Shown piece after piece: positions 1 to 6,906 of a stretch of 21,613 nt of DNA (its first letter is position 1; the number at the start of each line of letters is the position of its first letter). This stretch comes from JAHEDH01 sp965364515. GTDB lineage: Bacteria; Actinomycetota; Acidimicrobiia; Spongiisociales; ZC4RG35. The stretch is taken from the NCBI GenBank assembly GCA_965364515.1, contig CBDTXZ010000036.1, positions 1 through 21,613 on the forward strand, read 5' to 3'. The notes under the pieces are model-generated. The model saw only the letters and a program-made list of their open reading frames with translations. It did not search any database and was not told where the DNA came from. The translations under genes were made by a program, and so were the position numbers.

Positions 1-392
1 TTGATCTCTGGCTGACCGACCTGGGCGTCTTCGGACATGAATCGGAAGTCCGCCGCCATCGCCAACTCCAGTCCCCCGCCGAGCGCGTAGCCCCGCACTG
101 CAGCGATGGTCGGTTTCTCGAGCCGTTCCAGCGCCCAGGCTGCGTCGACGAGCGCCCGAGCGAGGGTGTCGCCGGTGCCGCTCTCGTGGGCGGCACGGAA
201 CCCCTTGATGTCCGCACCTGCGGCGAAGTGCGGGGCGCCGGTCACGACGACGGCCCGGATCGAATCGTCCTGACACTTCTCGAACGCCTCCAACAGATCG
301 TTGGAGAGCTCCTCGGAGAGCGCATTGACGGGCGGACGGTTGAGCGTGACGACGGCGACCGCGCCATCGACTTCGAAGTTCACGAGAGACAT
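1..392 (-). CDS. Enoyl-CoA hydratase/isomerase (crotonase family), 5' part only
   Basis: The first 130 codons of a gene that runs off the left edge. Crotonases of this kind hydrate trans-2-enoyl-CoA in fatty-acid beta-oxidation in the cytoplasm. The reading starts MSLVNFEVDGAVAVVTLNRP, a typical crotonase N-terminus. The first oxyanion-hole segment AAGADIKGF is at residues 58-65 and the second, GYALGGGLELAMAADFR, at about 101-117. Both glutamates used by true hydratases appear present: E109 in GGGLEL and E129 in VGQPEI, the latter at the very edge. That favours a hydratase over a family member lacking them, but the C-terminal half is not visible. The ATG at 392 has only a weak, very close AAGG upstream, and an island of 7-bp repeats lies just before it, so the exact start is less certain than the family. 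It lies downstream of the acyl-CoA synthetase fusion on the same strand, separated by 175 bp and a hairpin. Confidence 0.9.
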   Translation of the reverse strand, partial: MSLVNFEVDGAVAVVTLNRPPVNALSEELSNDLLEAFEKCQDDSIRAVVVTGAPHFAAGADIKGFRAAHESGTGDTLARALVDAAWALERLEKPTIAAVRGYALGGGLELAMAADFRFMSEDAQVGQPEI

Positions 393-400
393 GCCTTCAG

Positions 401-435
401 GCTACCGGCTGCCGGCTGCCGGCTCCCGGCCACCA
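401..435. repeat. Tandem 7-bp repeat island 1
   Basis: Five consecutive heptads in the gap between the enoyl-CoA hydratase start and the upstream gene: GCTACCG, GCTGCCG twice, GCTCCCG, then a degenerate GCCACCA. Read on the minus strand the core is NNNAGCC, the same core seen on the plus strand in island 2 (515-563), so the two islands are in opposite orientation and could pair. No function is assigned. Confidence 0.7.
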
Positions 436-514
436 CCGAGCGGTCGCCCAGGGAACGTGGACGACCTGCTTCGTCACCGATTGCGGCCTCCGCTCATGTC
501 GACGACGAGCGCCG

Positions 515-563
515 TGGAGCCGATAGCCGATAGCGGAGAGCCGAAAGCCGCCGGGCGCCAGCC
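515..563. repeat. Tandem 7-bp repeat island 2
   Basis: Seven heptads in phase. The clearest are GATAGCC, GATAGCG, GAGAGCC and GAAAGCC (522-549), giving a consensus close to GANAGCC; the last two (550-563) are degenerate and overlap the hairpin that follows the acyl-CoA synthetase stop codon. It is inverted relative to island 1 at 401-435. Between the islands (436-514) I see no gene or clear motif. Confidence 0.7.
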
Positions 564-567
564 CGGC
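550..567 (-). terminator. Hairpin directly after the GNAT/acyl-CoA synthetase stop codon
   Basis: A perfect 7-bp GC-only stem (GCCGGGC / GCCCGGC) with a 4-base loop (557-560) touches the TGA at 570-568. There is no clear T-run on the minus strand after it, so it is either a U-less terminator of the kind proposed for high-GC bacteria or an mRNA 3'-end stabiliser. It probably marks the end of the aceK-to-synthetase operon. Confidence 0.45.
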
Positions 568-3288
568 TCACGAGACCACCGCCGGGAGGTCGAGCAGTTC
601 GGGGGACCAACCAGGCTCGGTGGGGCGGACCTTCATCCGGGCATCCACCGCTCGCACGCCCTTTCCGGGTTCGAGCACCTTGACCGGATTGAGATCCATG
701 TCGACGATCTCGGGTATCGCGGTGACCATCGCCGAAACCCGAAGGAGCGTCTCTTTGAGCGCTTCTCGATCACCGTGCGGCATGTTCCGGTAGCCCTTCA
801 AGAGGTCGGCGCCCTTGATCTCCTCGATCATCTCCGCTGCGTCGACATCGGTCAGCGGGTTGAGACGGAACGCCACGTCCTTCAGCAACTCGACGTACAC
901 GCCACCGAGTCCGTAGACCAGCATCGGACCGAAATTCGGATCCTCGGTCATGCCGATGAGGACCTCGTGGCCCCCGTCGACCATCTCCTGGACGAGCACA
1001 CCGTCGTGTTGGTCGACGGCTGCGGTGACGGCGGCGAATCCTTCCCGGATCGCATCCTCGCCCTCGACATCCAGCAGGACGCCGCCGACGTCGGACTTGT
1101 GGAGCGCGCTCTCGGAGATCACCTTGAGAGCGACCGGGCCCCCGATGTCCCGTGCGGCAGATACGGCTCCGTCCGGATCGGTCGCCACCATGGTCGCAGG
1201 GAGCGAGATCCCGAAGCAGCCCAGAACGGCGTCGACATCATCGGGTTCGAGCCAGCCGCCTTCGTTTCCCATCCGGCTGATGGCGTCCGCCACGACCATC
1301 TTCGCCGACTCCACGTCGATGTCGGCGAACTCCGGCACACGACCTGGATCCCGCAGCAACCATTCGCCGTGACGCACCACCCGGGCGAGGGCGCGAGCGG
1401 CGTTCTCGGGGAACGGGAAGGTCGGGACCGTCACGTTCTCGTTGCTCATGAGGCTGGAGATCTCTTCTGACTGCATGAACACCGACAGGATCGTCGTGTC
1501 GCCTTCGTACACCTCGGCGACCTCGCGCACGGCGGTACCGATCTCGATCGTGCCTGCCTTCGACGTGGGCACGTAGATGACGATCAGTGCATCGACGTCG
1601 CCGCTCTCGAGGACGGCGTGGACCACCTGGCGGAAGTCGTCTGCGGTGGCCCCGGCGATCATGTCCACCGGATTCCGGCTGGAGGCCTCGGCCGGCAGCT
1701 CCGACCTGAGTCGTTCCTGGAACTCGGGAGAGAATTCGGGAAGCGTCAGGCCGCGAGACTCGAGAGCGTCTGCGGCGAGGATGCCGGGACCGCCGGCATT
1801 CGTCACGATCCCGACTCGCCGGCCCTTCGGGATCGGCTGGTTGGCGAGAAGGGCGCCGACGGCGAACATCTCTTCGAGGGTCTCGGTTCGAATCACCCCG
1901 GACTGCTGGAACAGCGCATCGACCGCGACGTCGAGAGAGGCAAGGGCGCCGGTGTGGGAGGATGCGGCCCTGCTCCCGGCGGCGGTGCGCCCCGACTTCA
2001 CGGCGACGATCGGCTTCTTCCGGGCGACCCTTCGGGCGAGGCGGGCGAAACGTCGAGGATTCCCGAACGACTCGAGGTACAGCAGAATCACGTCCGTCGC
2101 CGGATCGTCCTCCCAGTGGAGGAGCAGGTCGTTGCCGGAGACGTCGGCCTTGTTCCCGACCGAGACGAACTGACTGATACCGAGGCCGTTGCGCGAGGCG
2201 TACTCGAGGATGGCGATGCCGAGCGCCCCCGATTGCGACGACATGGCGATGTTTCCGGCAGGGGGATAGATCGGAGCGAACGTGGCGTTCATCGACACCG
2301 GATGTGCGGTGTTGAGCAGGCCCATGCAGTTCGGCCCCACCATGCGCATCCCGCCTCTGCGAACGATGTCGAGCAGCTCCTCTTCGAGGCTGTCGCCATC
2401 GCCACCGATCTCGCTGAATCCTGCGGTGATCACCACCAGTCCCCGGACGCCCTTGGCCGCGCAGTCCCGTGCGGCGTCGAGGGCAGCTGAAGCCGGCACC
2501 GCCATGATGGCCAGGTCGACGTCGTCCGGGATCTCGGCAACGGACTTGTATGCCCGAACCGAGTTCACGACCGTCGCATTCGGATTCACCGGATAGACCG
2601 CTCCTCCGAACCCGGAGTGGAGAAGATTGCGGAACAGCGTGTTGCCGATGGCCCCTTGACGCGTCGAAGCTCCGATCACGGCGATCGAGCGGGGGAAGAA
2701 CAGCGGCAGGATGGAAGCTGCGATCGCCCGCTTCTCACGATGCTCGGCTGCGGTCCGCGCTCCCTCCGTGTAGGCCACGGGGAAGTCGACGGTGTAGACG
2801 CCGTCGTCGACGGTCCGGCGGAGCTCGTAGCCGGAGTTCCGGAAGACCCGCATCATCTGGACGTTCTCGGGCAGGACGAACGCACGGAACTGCTCCACGC
2901 CGTTCTGTCTGGCGTGTGATGTCAGCAGCTGCAGGAGCTCGGTGCCGATCCCGCGGCCCTGCTGGTCGTCGGCGACTGCGAACGCCACCTCTGCTTCTGC
3001 GGATCCTTCGGCCTCACGGTCGTATCTGGCGACCGCCACCATCGAGTCCCCGTCGAGCACGATGAGAGCCATGCGGTTGAAGTAGTCGACGGTCGTGAAG
3101 AACTCGACCTCCTCCGGAGGGAGGCTCTGCTTGACGCGGAAGAAGCGGAAGTAGCGGCTCTCGGGGCCCATTCGCTCGAAGAAGTCGACCAGGAGCGCTC
3201 CATCGTCCGGGGTGATCGGGCGGACTTGAACGGTCTCGCCGTCCCTCAGCACGACATCGAGTTCGAATTCGGACGGATACTCGGCCAA
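568..3288 (-). CDS. GNAT N-acetyltransferase fused to NDP-forming acyl-CoA synthetase (Pat-like)
   Basis: A 906-residue cytoplasmic fusion. Residues 1-175 are a GNAT domain with the acetyl-CoA loop QQGRGIG at 109-115. Residues 195-650 resemble the CoA-binding and ligase parts of ADP-forming acyl-CoA synthetases (SSQSGALG at 350-357, then AASSHTGALA with H445). The C-terminal ATP-grasp part (about 680-900) carries LHKSDVGGV with H730 and the late DLNPVKV. Related fusions (Salmonella Pat; Streptomyces PatA, with GNAT first, as I recall) acetylate lysines of acyl-CoA synthetases. H445 and H730 match the two phosphohistidines of ADP-forming acetyl-CoA synthetase, so the ligase half may be active rather than only regulatory. 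The start is TTG at 3288, with AGGAG five bases upstream. The gap to the preceding membrane-protein gene is only 30 bp, so cotranscription is likely. Substrates are unknown. Confidence 0.9.
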   Translation of the reverse strand: MAEYPSEFELDVVLRDGETVQVRPITPDDGALLVDFFERMGPESRYFRFFRVKQSLPPEEVEFFTTVDYFNRMALIVLDGDSMVAVARYDREAEGSAEAEVAFAVADDQQGRGIGTELLQLLTSHARQNGVEQFRAFVLPENVQMMRVFRNSGYELRRTVDDGVYTVDFPVAYTEGARTAAEHREKRAIAASILPLFFPRSIAVIGASTRQGAIGNTLFRNLLHSGFGGAVYPVNPNATVVNSVRAYKSVAEIPDDVDLAIMAVPASAALDAARDCAAKGVRGLVVITAGFSEIGGDGDSLEEELLDIVRRGGMRMVGPNCMGLLNTAHPVSMNATFAPIYPPAGNIAMSSQSGALGIAILEYASRNGLGISQFVSVGNKADVSGNDLLLHWEDDPATDVILLYLESFGNPRRFARLARRVARKKPIVAVKSGRTAAGSRAASSHTGALASLDVAVDALFQQSGVIRTETLEEMFAVGALLANQPIPKGRRVGIVTNAGGPGILAADALESRGLTLPEFSPEFQERLRSELPAEASSRNPVDMIAGATADDFRQVVHAVLESGDVDALIVIYVPTSKAGTIEIGTAVREVAEVYEGDTTILSVFMQSEEISSLMSNENVTVPTFPFPENAARALARVVRHGEWLLRDPGRVPEFADIDVESAKMVVADAISRMGNEGGWLEPDDVDAVLGCFGISLPATMVATDPDGAVSAARDIGGPVALKVISESALHKSDVGGVLLDVEGEDAIREGFAAVTAAVDQHDGVLVQEMVDGGHEVLIGMTEDPNFGPMLVYGLGGVYVELLKDVAFRLNPLTDVDAAEMIEEIKGADLLKGYRNMPHGDREALKETLLRVSAMVTAIPEIVDMDLNPVKVLEPGKGVRAVDARMKVRPTEPGWSPELLDLPAVVS

Positions 3289-3318
3289 TTGGTCTCCTGG
3301 AACGCTCGCTCCGCAACA

Positions 3319-4770
3319 CTACCCATCGAGAGGGTCGGCGCCAGGGTCGGAGTTCCCGAGAGGCTCGGGCGGGTGGTCGGCCGCGCGCGTCACCGTCCGG
3401 GCAGCCGCTTCGACGTCGGTTGCGACCTCTTCCTCCACACGATGCGGCGAGTATCGGGCGCGCAGATATCCGCCGAGAACGATCCTCGCCCCGGCGGCGT
3501 CGGTCCTGTCACCGACCCGATGCGCCACCTCGGCGGGAGTCTCACCGGGCTGCACAGGCTCGAGGTCGGCTACCTCGGTGAAGGCCCGAGCGATCCGACG
3601 CTCGACGGGATCGGTCGGGGACCATCGCCTACTCGGCACATGTCCAGTCGGCTTTTCCCGACCCCCCATCCGAACCGTTGGCACGCGGCGGCTTCGACCG
3701 ACCCCTCGTAGCCACGCCAGGAGCCCGGCGAACACGGCGCGCAGCTCGGACAGGATCCCGGCGAGAAGCGTCTTGAGCTCTTGCCACCCACCGGAGCCCG
3801 CCGGTCGCGACCCCCGTCGAAAACGAGCGTTGCGGCCTGCCCTGATCGCCCACAGGAAGACGGTGGCGATGATCGCGGTCAAGACCACATCACCGATCCA
3901 CGACGGCCGGTTCTGGGTCTGGGGCTCGAACGCGTCAGTGGGGCTGCCACGGTTCTCGTCGTCGAAGCCCGGCCGATCCGATTCGTCGGCGTTGACGTCG
4001 CGCGAAAGCAGTTCCAGCGCTCTCGTGACGAATCGATCGAGGCCGTCGGTCTCGCTGATCACCCGTGCGGGGACGGCGGAGAGCTGTCCCGTCACGAACG
4101 GAGCGCCGATGGTGACGGCCACGACCAGCACGATGGCTCCGGCCACCCCGGCGGTCCACCGATCAGAGAGGCGATCGCTCACTTCGACGCCGTTGACATC
4201 CCACGCCCGTTGTCGAAACCGCCGACTGACGGCGCCGACTCCGGCGATGCCGACGGCGAACCACACGACGACCGCGACCAGACGGCCTCCGACTGCGGGC
4301 CGATCGAGGTCGGTGAATCCGGCATCGACTCCCAGCGTGTAACCGGCCACCGACGCGAGGAAGAGTCCCACTCCCAGCATGCGCAATCGAATCCGGTCGG
4401 GCGGTGCGCCGGTTGGCCGATCGTCGAGGAACCGGTCCATCATCGCCAGATCCGCGACCGTCGACTCGACCAGAGTGCGGACGAGGAGAACCATCCCGAT
4501 CCCAACGACGGTTGGCTCGAGTCGGGTTTCGCCGTTCGAGATTCCCACGACGAGGACCGCCACGACCGGATAGGCGAGGAGCTCCAATCTCCGCCACGTC
4601 ACACCGGCCGGCCCCTCCGGGCGCACGGCGGCGATGAACCCCGCAGCCAGTCCGGCAACACCCGCCAGCACCGCTCCCGTCAGCGGGCCGAGCGAATCGA
4701 ATGCGCGTCCGGTCACCTGCCCGAGACACGCCGCCATCACCGCCATCGACGCGATCGGTACGAGTCGCAT
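3319..4770 (-). CDS. Multi-pass membrane protein with C-terminal DUF4129; no transglutaminase domain
   Basis: A 483-residue protein with about seven hydrophobic segments in residues 1-230 (roughly 5-20, 28-50, 65-79, 87-101, 132-150, 163-182, 208-230). A polar loop of about 60 residues follows, then one more membrane span (293-312) and a soluble C-terminal DUF4129-like region (about 385-462, around RAFTEVADLEPVQPGETPAE). MoxR-DUF58 operons often end with a TgpA-type protein, in which a transglutaminase core sits between the membrane spans and DUF4129. Here that place holds only the short loop, and the sole cysteine is near the N-terminus in the first span, so no transglutaminase active site exists. 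The ATG at 4770 overlaps the DUF58 stop as TGATG and has GGGGAG five bases upstream; a GTG one codon earlier is the alternative. Function unknown; probably a membrane partner of the MoxR/DUF58 pair. Confidence 0.8.
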   Translation of the reverse strand: MRLVPIASMAVMAACLGQVTGRAFDSLGPLTGAVLAGVAGLAAGFIAAVRPEGPAGVTWRRLELLAYPVVAVLVVGISNGETRLEPTVVGIGMVLLVRTLVESTVADLAMMDRFLDDRPTGAPPDRIRLRMLGVGLFLASVAGYTLGVDAGFTDLDRPAVGGRLVAVVVWFAVGIAGVGAVSRRFRQRAWDVNGVEVSDRLSDRWTAGVAGAIVLVVAVTIGAPFVTGQLSAVPARVISETDGLDRFVTRALELLSRDVNADESDRPGFDDENRGSPTDAFEPQTQNRPSWIGDVVLTAIIATVFLWAIRAGRNARFRRGSRPAGSGGWQELKTLLAGILSELRAVFAGLLAWLRGVGRSRRVPTVRMGGREKPTGHVPSRRWSPTDPVERRIARAFTEVADLEPVQPGETPAEVAHRVGDRTDAAGARIVLGGYLRARYSPHRVEEEVATDVEAAARTVTRAADHPPEPLGNSDPGADPLDG

Positions 4771-5933
4771 CACGACTCCCCGAGATCGGTCGTTCGGTCG
4801 ACGATCGAAAGACCGACGCCTTCGGCGGCCAGTCCTGCGGTGACCGCATCGGACGGCGCACCGCCGGTGACGATGAGCTTCACGGTGAGCCCCCGCCTCC
4901 TGAGATCGACGAGATCGACGAACTGCTCGTCGGAAATCGTCCCGGCGACATGGATCAGTGTCGTACCGAATCCGAGACCGAACGGATCGAGGAGCGAGTG
5001 GGTGGTCCGCTCTCGGTCGAGCCTGACCCGGGCGAGCATCTCGAGTGCCCCCATGAGATGGGCGTCATCGAGCTCGGGGGGTTCGTCCATGTCGATCGGC
5101 GTGGAGAGCACCGAGTCGAGACCTGCGAGGCGGAGCCCGGTCGGCCTGCGCTCGACCGTCACGTAGTGGTGGAGCAGCGAAGCAGCCACGACCACGGCCA
5201 GCTCGCCACTTCGATGTCGCCCCGAGAGCGGATGAGACAGCTGGGCCATGTCCGCCGAGACGACGACGTCCTGGTGAGATGCCGGCTCCAACTCCTTGAC
5301 GAGCAGTTCGCCGGCAGCCGCAGACGAAGTCCAGTGGATCGATCGGAAAGGATCGCCCGGCTGATACGAACGGACCCCTCTGATCCGGTGCGGATCGAAG
5401 AAGAGCGGCCTCCGAGTGGCGAGAACCGGCTCTGGCGACTCTGGCGTCACGGGGATGTGGGCCACGGGAACGATCTGGGGATAGACGAGGAGCGACCGGA
5501 TCTCTCCCGCCTGCCTGGAGTGGGTTGCGACCGAGAAGAGGTCGCCCGCCGTCAAGAGCGTTGGACCGAGAGTGTGAAGGCCTCGTCTCCTGGCGGCTAT
5601 CGATCGGGTGCGCACGATCGTCTCGCCAGGCGAGACATCGACCGCGTAGCGGGCACTCCCGTCCAGATCGAACGGGGCGACGTCCGATATCTCCAGCCAT
5701 CGAAGCGGCCGTTCCGCGTCGATGCGCACGGCGACTTCGAACTCGTCTCCCCACATGACCCGCTGCGGATGGGAGCGATCGACATGAACGGTCGCCAGCG
5801 CCCGGCGCGGAGACATCCACGCCCACACCAACCAGATTCCGAGGCCGAGACCGAGACCGATGAGCGGCTCGACTCGCACCGCGAATCCAACCAGGAAGAG
5901 GAGGACCGTTGGCCGGAGGAGACGCCTCGTCAT
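4770..5933 (-). CDS. DUF58 domain protein (vWA-like, MoxR partner)
   Basis: A 387-residue protein with one or two hydrophobic segments at the N-terminus (about 8-40), then a soluble region. The DUF58 signature VRSYQPGDPFRSIHWTSSAA is at 187-206, followed by a von Willebrand A-like stretch beginning QDVVVSADMA. DUF58 proteins are almost always encoded beside MoxR ATPases and are thought to link the ATPase to a membrane or envelope client; the biochemical role is not settled. An open frame extends upstream to a GTG at 6002, but that would overlap moxR by 59 bases. The ATG at 5933, giving MTRRLLRP before the first hydrophobic segment, lies 10 bp after the moxR stop and is the better start; GGAGAG sits across the moxR stop codon. 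It sits between moxR and the DUF4129 membrane gene in the same operon. Confidence 0.88.
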   Translation of the reverse strand: MTRRLLRPTVLLFLVGFAVRVEPLIGLGLGLGIWLVWAWMSPRRALATVHVDRSHPQRVMWGDEFEVAVRIDAERPLRWLEISDVAPFDLDGSARYAVDVSPGETIVRTRSIAARRRGLHTLGPTLLTAGDLFSVATHSRQAGEIRSLLVYPQIVPVAHIPVTPESPEPVLATRRPLFFDPHRIRGVRSYQPGDPFRSIHWTSSAAAGELLVKELEPASHQDVVVSADMAQLSHPLSGRHRSGELAVVVAASLLHHYVTVERRPTGLRLAGLDSVLSTPIDMDEPPELDDAHLMGALEMLARVRLDRERTTHSLLDPFGLGFGTTLIHVAGTISDEQFVDLVDLRRRGLTVKLIVTGGAPSDAVTAGLAAEGVGLSIVDRTTDLGES

Positions 5934-5943
5934 CGCGACCGAC

Positions 5944-6906
5944 TCACTCTCCGGCGTCCCGAACTCCCATCGAGAGCCCGTCGACGATCTCCCCGAGCAC
6001 ACTCGCCGGGGTCTGCCCGCGCAGACGGGCGTCCGCCGTCAGCGCAAGGCGATGTGCGAGCACCGGCTCGACGAAGCGCTTGACGTCGGACGGCGCCACG
6101 AAGTCGCGCCCGTCCATCGCGGCAGACGCCCTGGCGACCGCAGCGAGCGCCAGGGAAGCTCTCGGGCTCGCAGGGAGCGCGACGGAGGGATGCTGCCTCG
6201 TGGCCGATGTGATCGAAACGACCAACTCGGACATCTCCGTGCCCACGACGATCTCGGCGACGAGTCTTCGGGCAGACGACACGTCTTCCAGCGAGGCCAC
6301 CGGAACGACGGCTTCGATGGGATGGGTGGCGGCGATGTCTCGGACCAGGCCGGACTCCTCGTCTCTCGACGGGTATCCCAGCCTCAGTGTCATCAGGAAC
6401 CGATCGAGCTGTGCCTCGGGGAGCGGGAACGTGCCTTCGAATTCGACCGGATTCTGGGTGGCGATCACCATGAACGGGTCCTCGAGCGACCGGCTCTCGC
6501 CATCGATCGTGACCTGCCGCTCGGCCATCGCTTCGAGAAGCGCCGACTGTGTGCGGGGAGTGGCTCGATTGATCTCGTCGGTCAGGAGAATGTTGGAGAA
6601 CACCGGGCCCGGGCGAAATGCGAAGTCGGTCGTCCGGGGGTCGAACACGTTCACACCGGTCACGTCGTTCGGTAGCAGGTCGGGGGTCGCTTGCACCCGC
6701 CGGAACACGCCGTCGATCGAGCGTGCGAGCGATCGGGCCAACATCGTCTTGCCGGTGCCGGGAAGATCCTCCAAGAGGAGATGACCTCGCGCAAGCAGAC
6801 AGGCGACCACGGTCGCGAGCTGTTCGGACTTCCCGACGATCACACTGCCCATCGATCGTGTGAGGCGGTCGGTGAGCCCCCTGACATCTGTCACAGTCAT
6901 GCTCAT
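5944..6906 (-). CDS. moxR: MoxR-family AAA+ ATPase
   Basis: A 320-residue ATPase of standard MoxR length. Walker A is LEDLPGTGKT (about 45-54), Walker B is ILLTDEINRA with the DE pair at 110-111, and the sensor region reads ATQNPVEFEGTFPLPEAQLDRF (about 149-170); all are intact. MoxR proteins are chaperone-like ATPases that help assemble or activate protein complexes, usually with a vWA or DUF58 partner encoded next door, as here. The ATG at 6906 overlaps the aceK stop codon as ATGA, so translation is probably coupled to aceK; a second ATG two codons later is possible. The ribosome-binding site is weak, which fits coupling. The client cannot be read from sequence. Confidence 0.93.
   Translation of the reverse strand: MSMTVTDVRGLTDRLTRSMGSVIVGKSEQLATVVACLLARGHLLLEDLPGTGKTMLARSLARSIDGVFRRVQATPDLLPNDVTGVNVFDPRTTDFAFRPGPVFSNILLTDEINRATPRTQSALLEAMAERQVTIDGESRSLEDPFMVIATQNPVEFEGTFPLPEAQLDRFLMTLRLGYPSRDEESGLVRDIAATHPIEAVVPVASLEDVSSARRLVAEIVVGTEMSELVVSITSATRQHPSVALPASPRASLALAAVARASAAMDGRDFVAPSDVKRFVEPVLAHRLALTADARLRGQTPASVLGEIVDGLSMGVRDAGE

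Noticed and set aside
441..500. Possible small gene in the gap between the repeat islands
   Set aside because: No start codon with a ribosome-binding site and no family-like peptide on either strand.
515..563. Repeat islands considered as a CRISPR array
   Set aside because: Units are 7 bp with no spacers and no cas genes nearby.
301..1470. Plus-strand open frame of 389 codons opposite the acyl-CoA synthetase
   Set aside because: No domain, no ribosome-binding site, and it crosses the repeat islands and the end of the synthetase gene; a shadow of the minus-strand gene.
5934..6002. Longer DUF58 start at GTG 6002
   Set aside because: It would overlap moxR by 59 bases and adds a polar stretch before the membrane segment; ATG at 5933 fits the 10-bp gap better.
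3781..6083. Two overlapping 460-codon plus-strand frames opposite the DUF4129 and DUF58 genes
   Set aside because: Highly charged compositions with no motifs; the minus strand has recognisable families, membrane segments and coupled starts.
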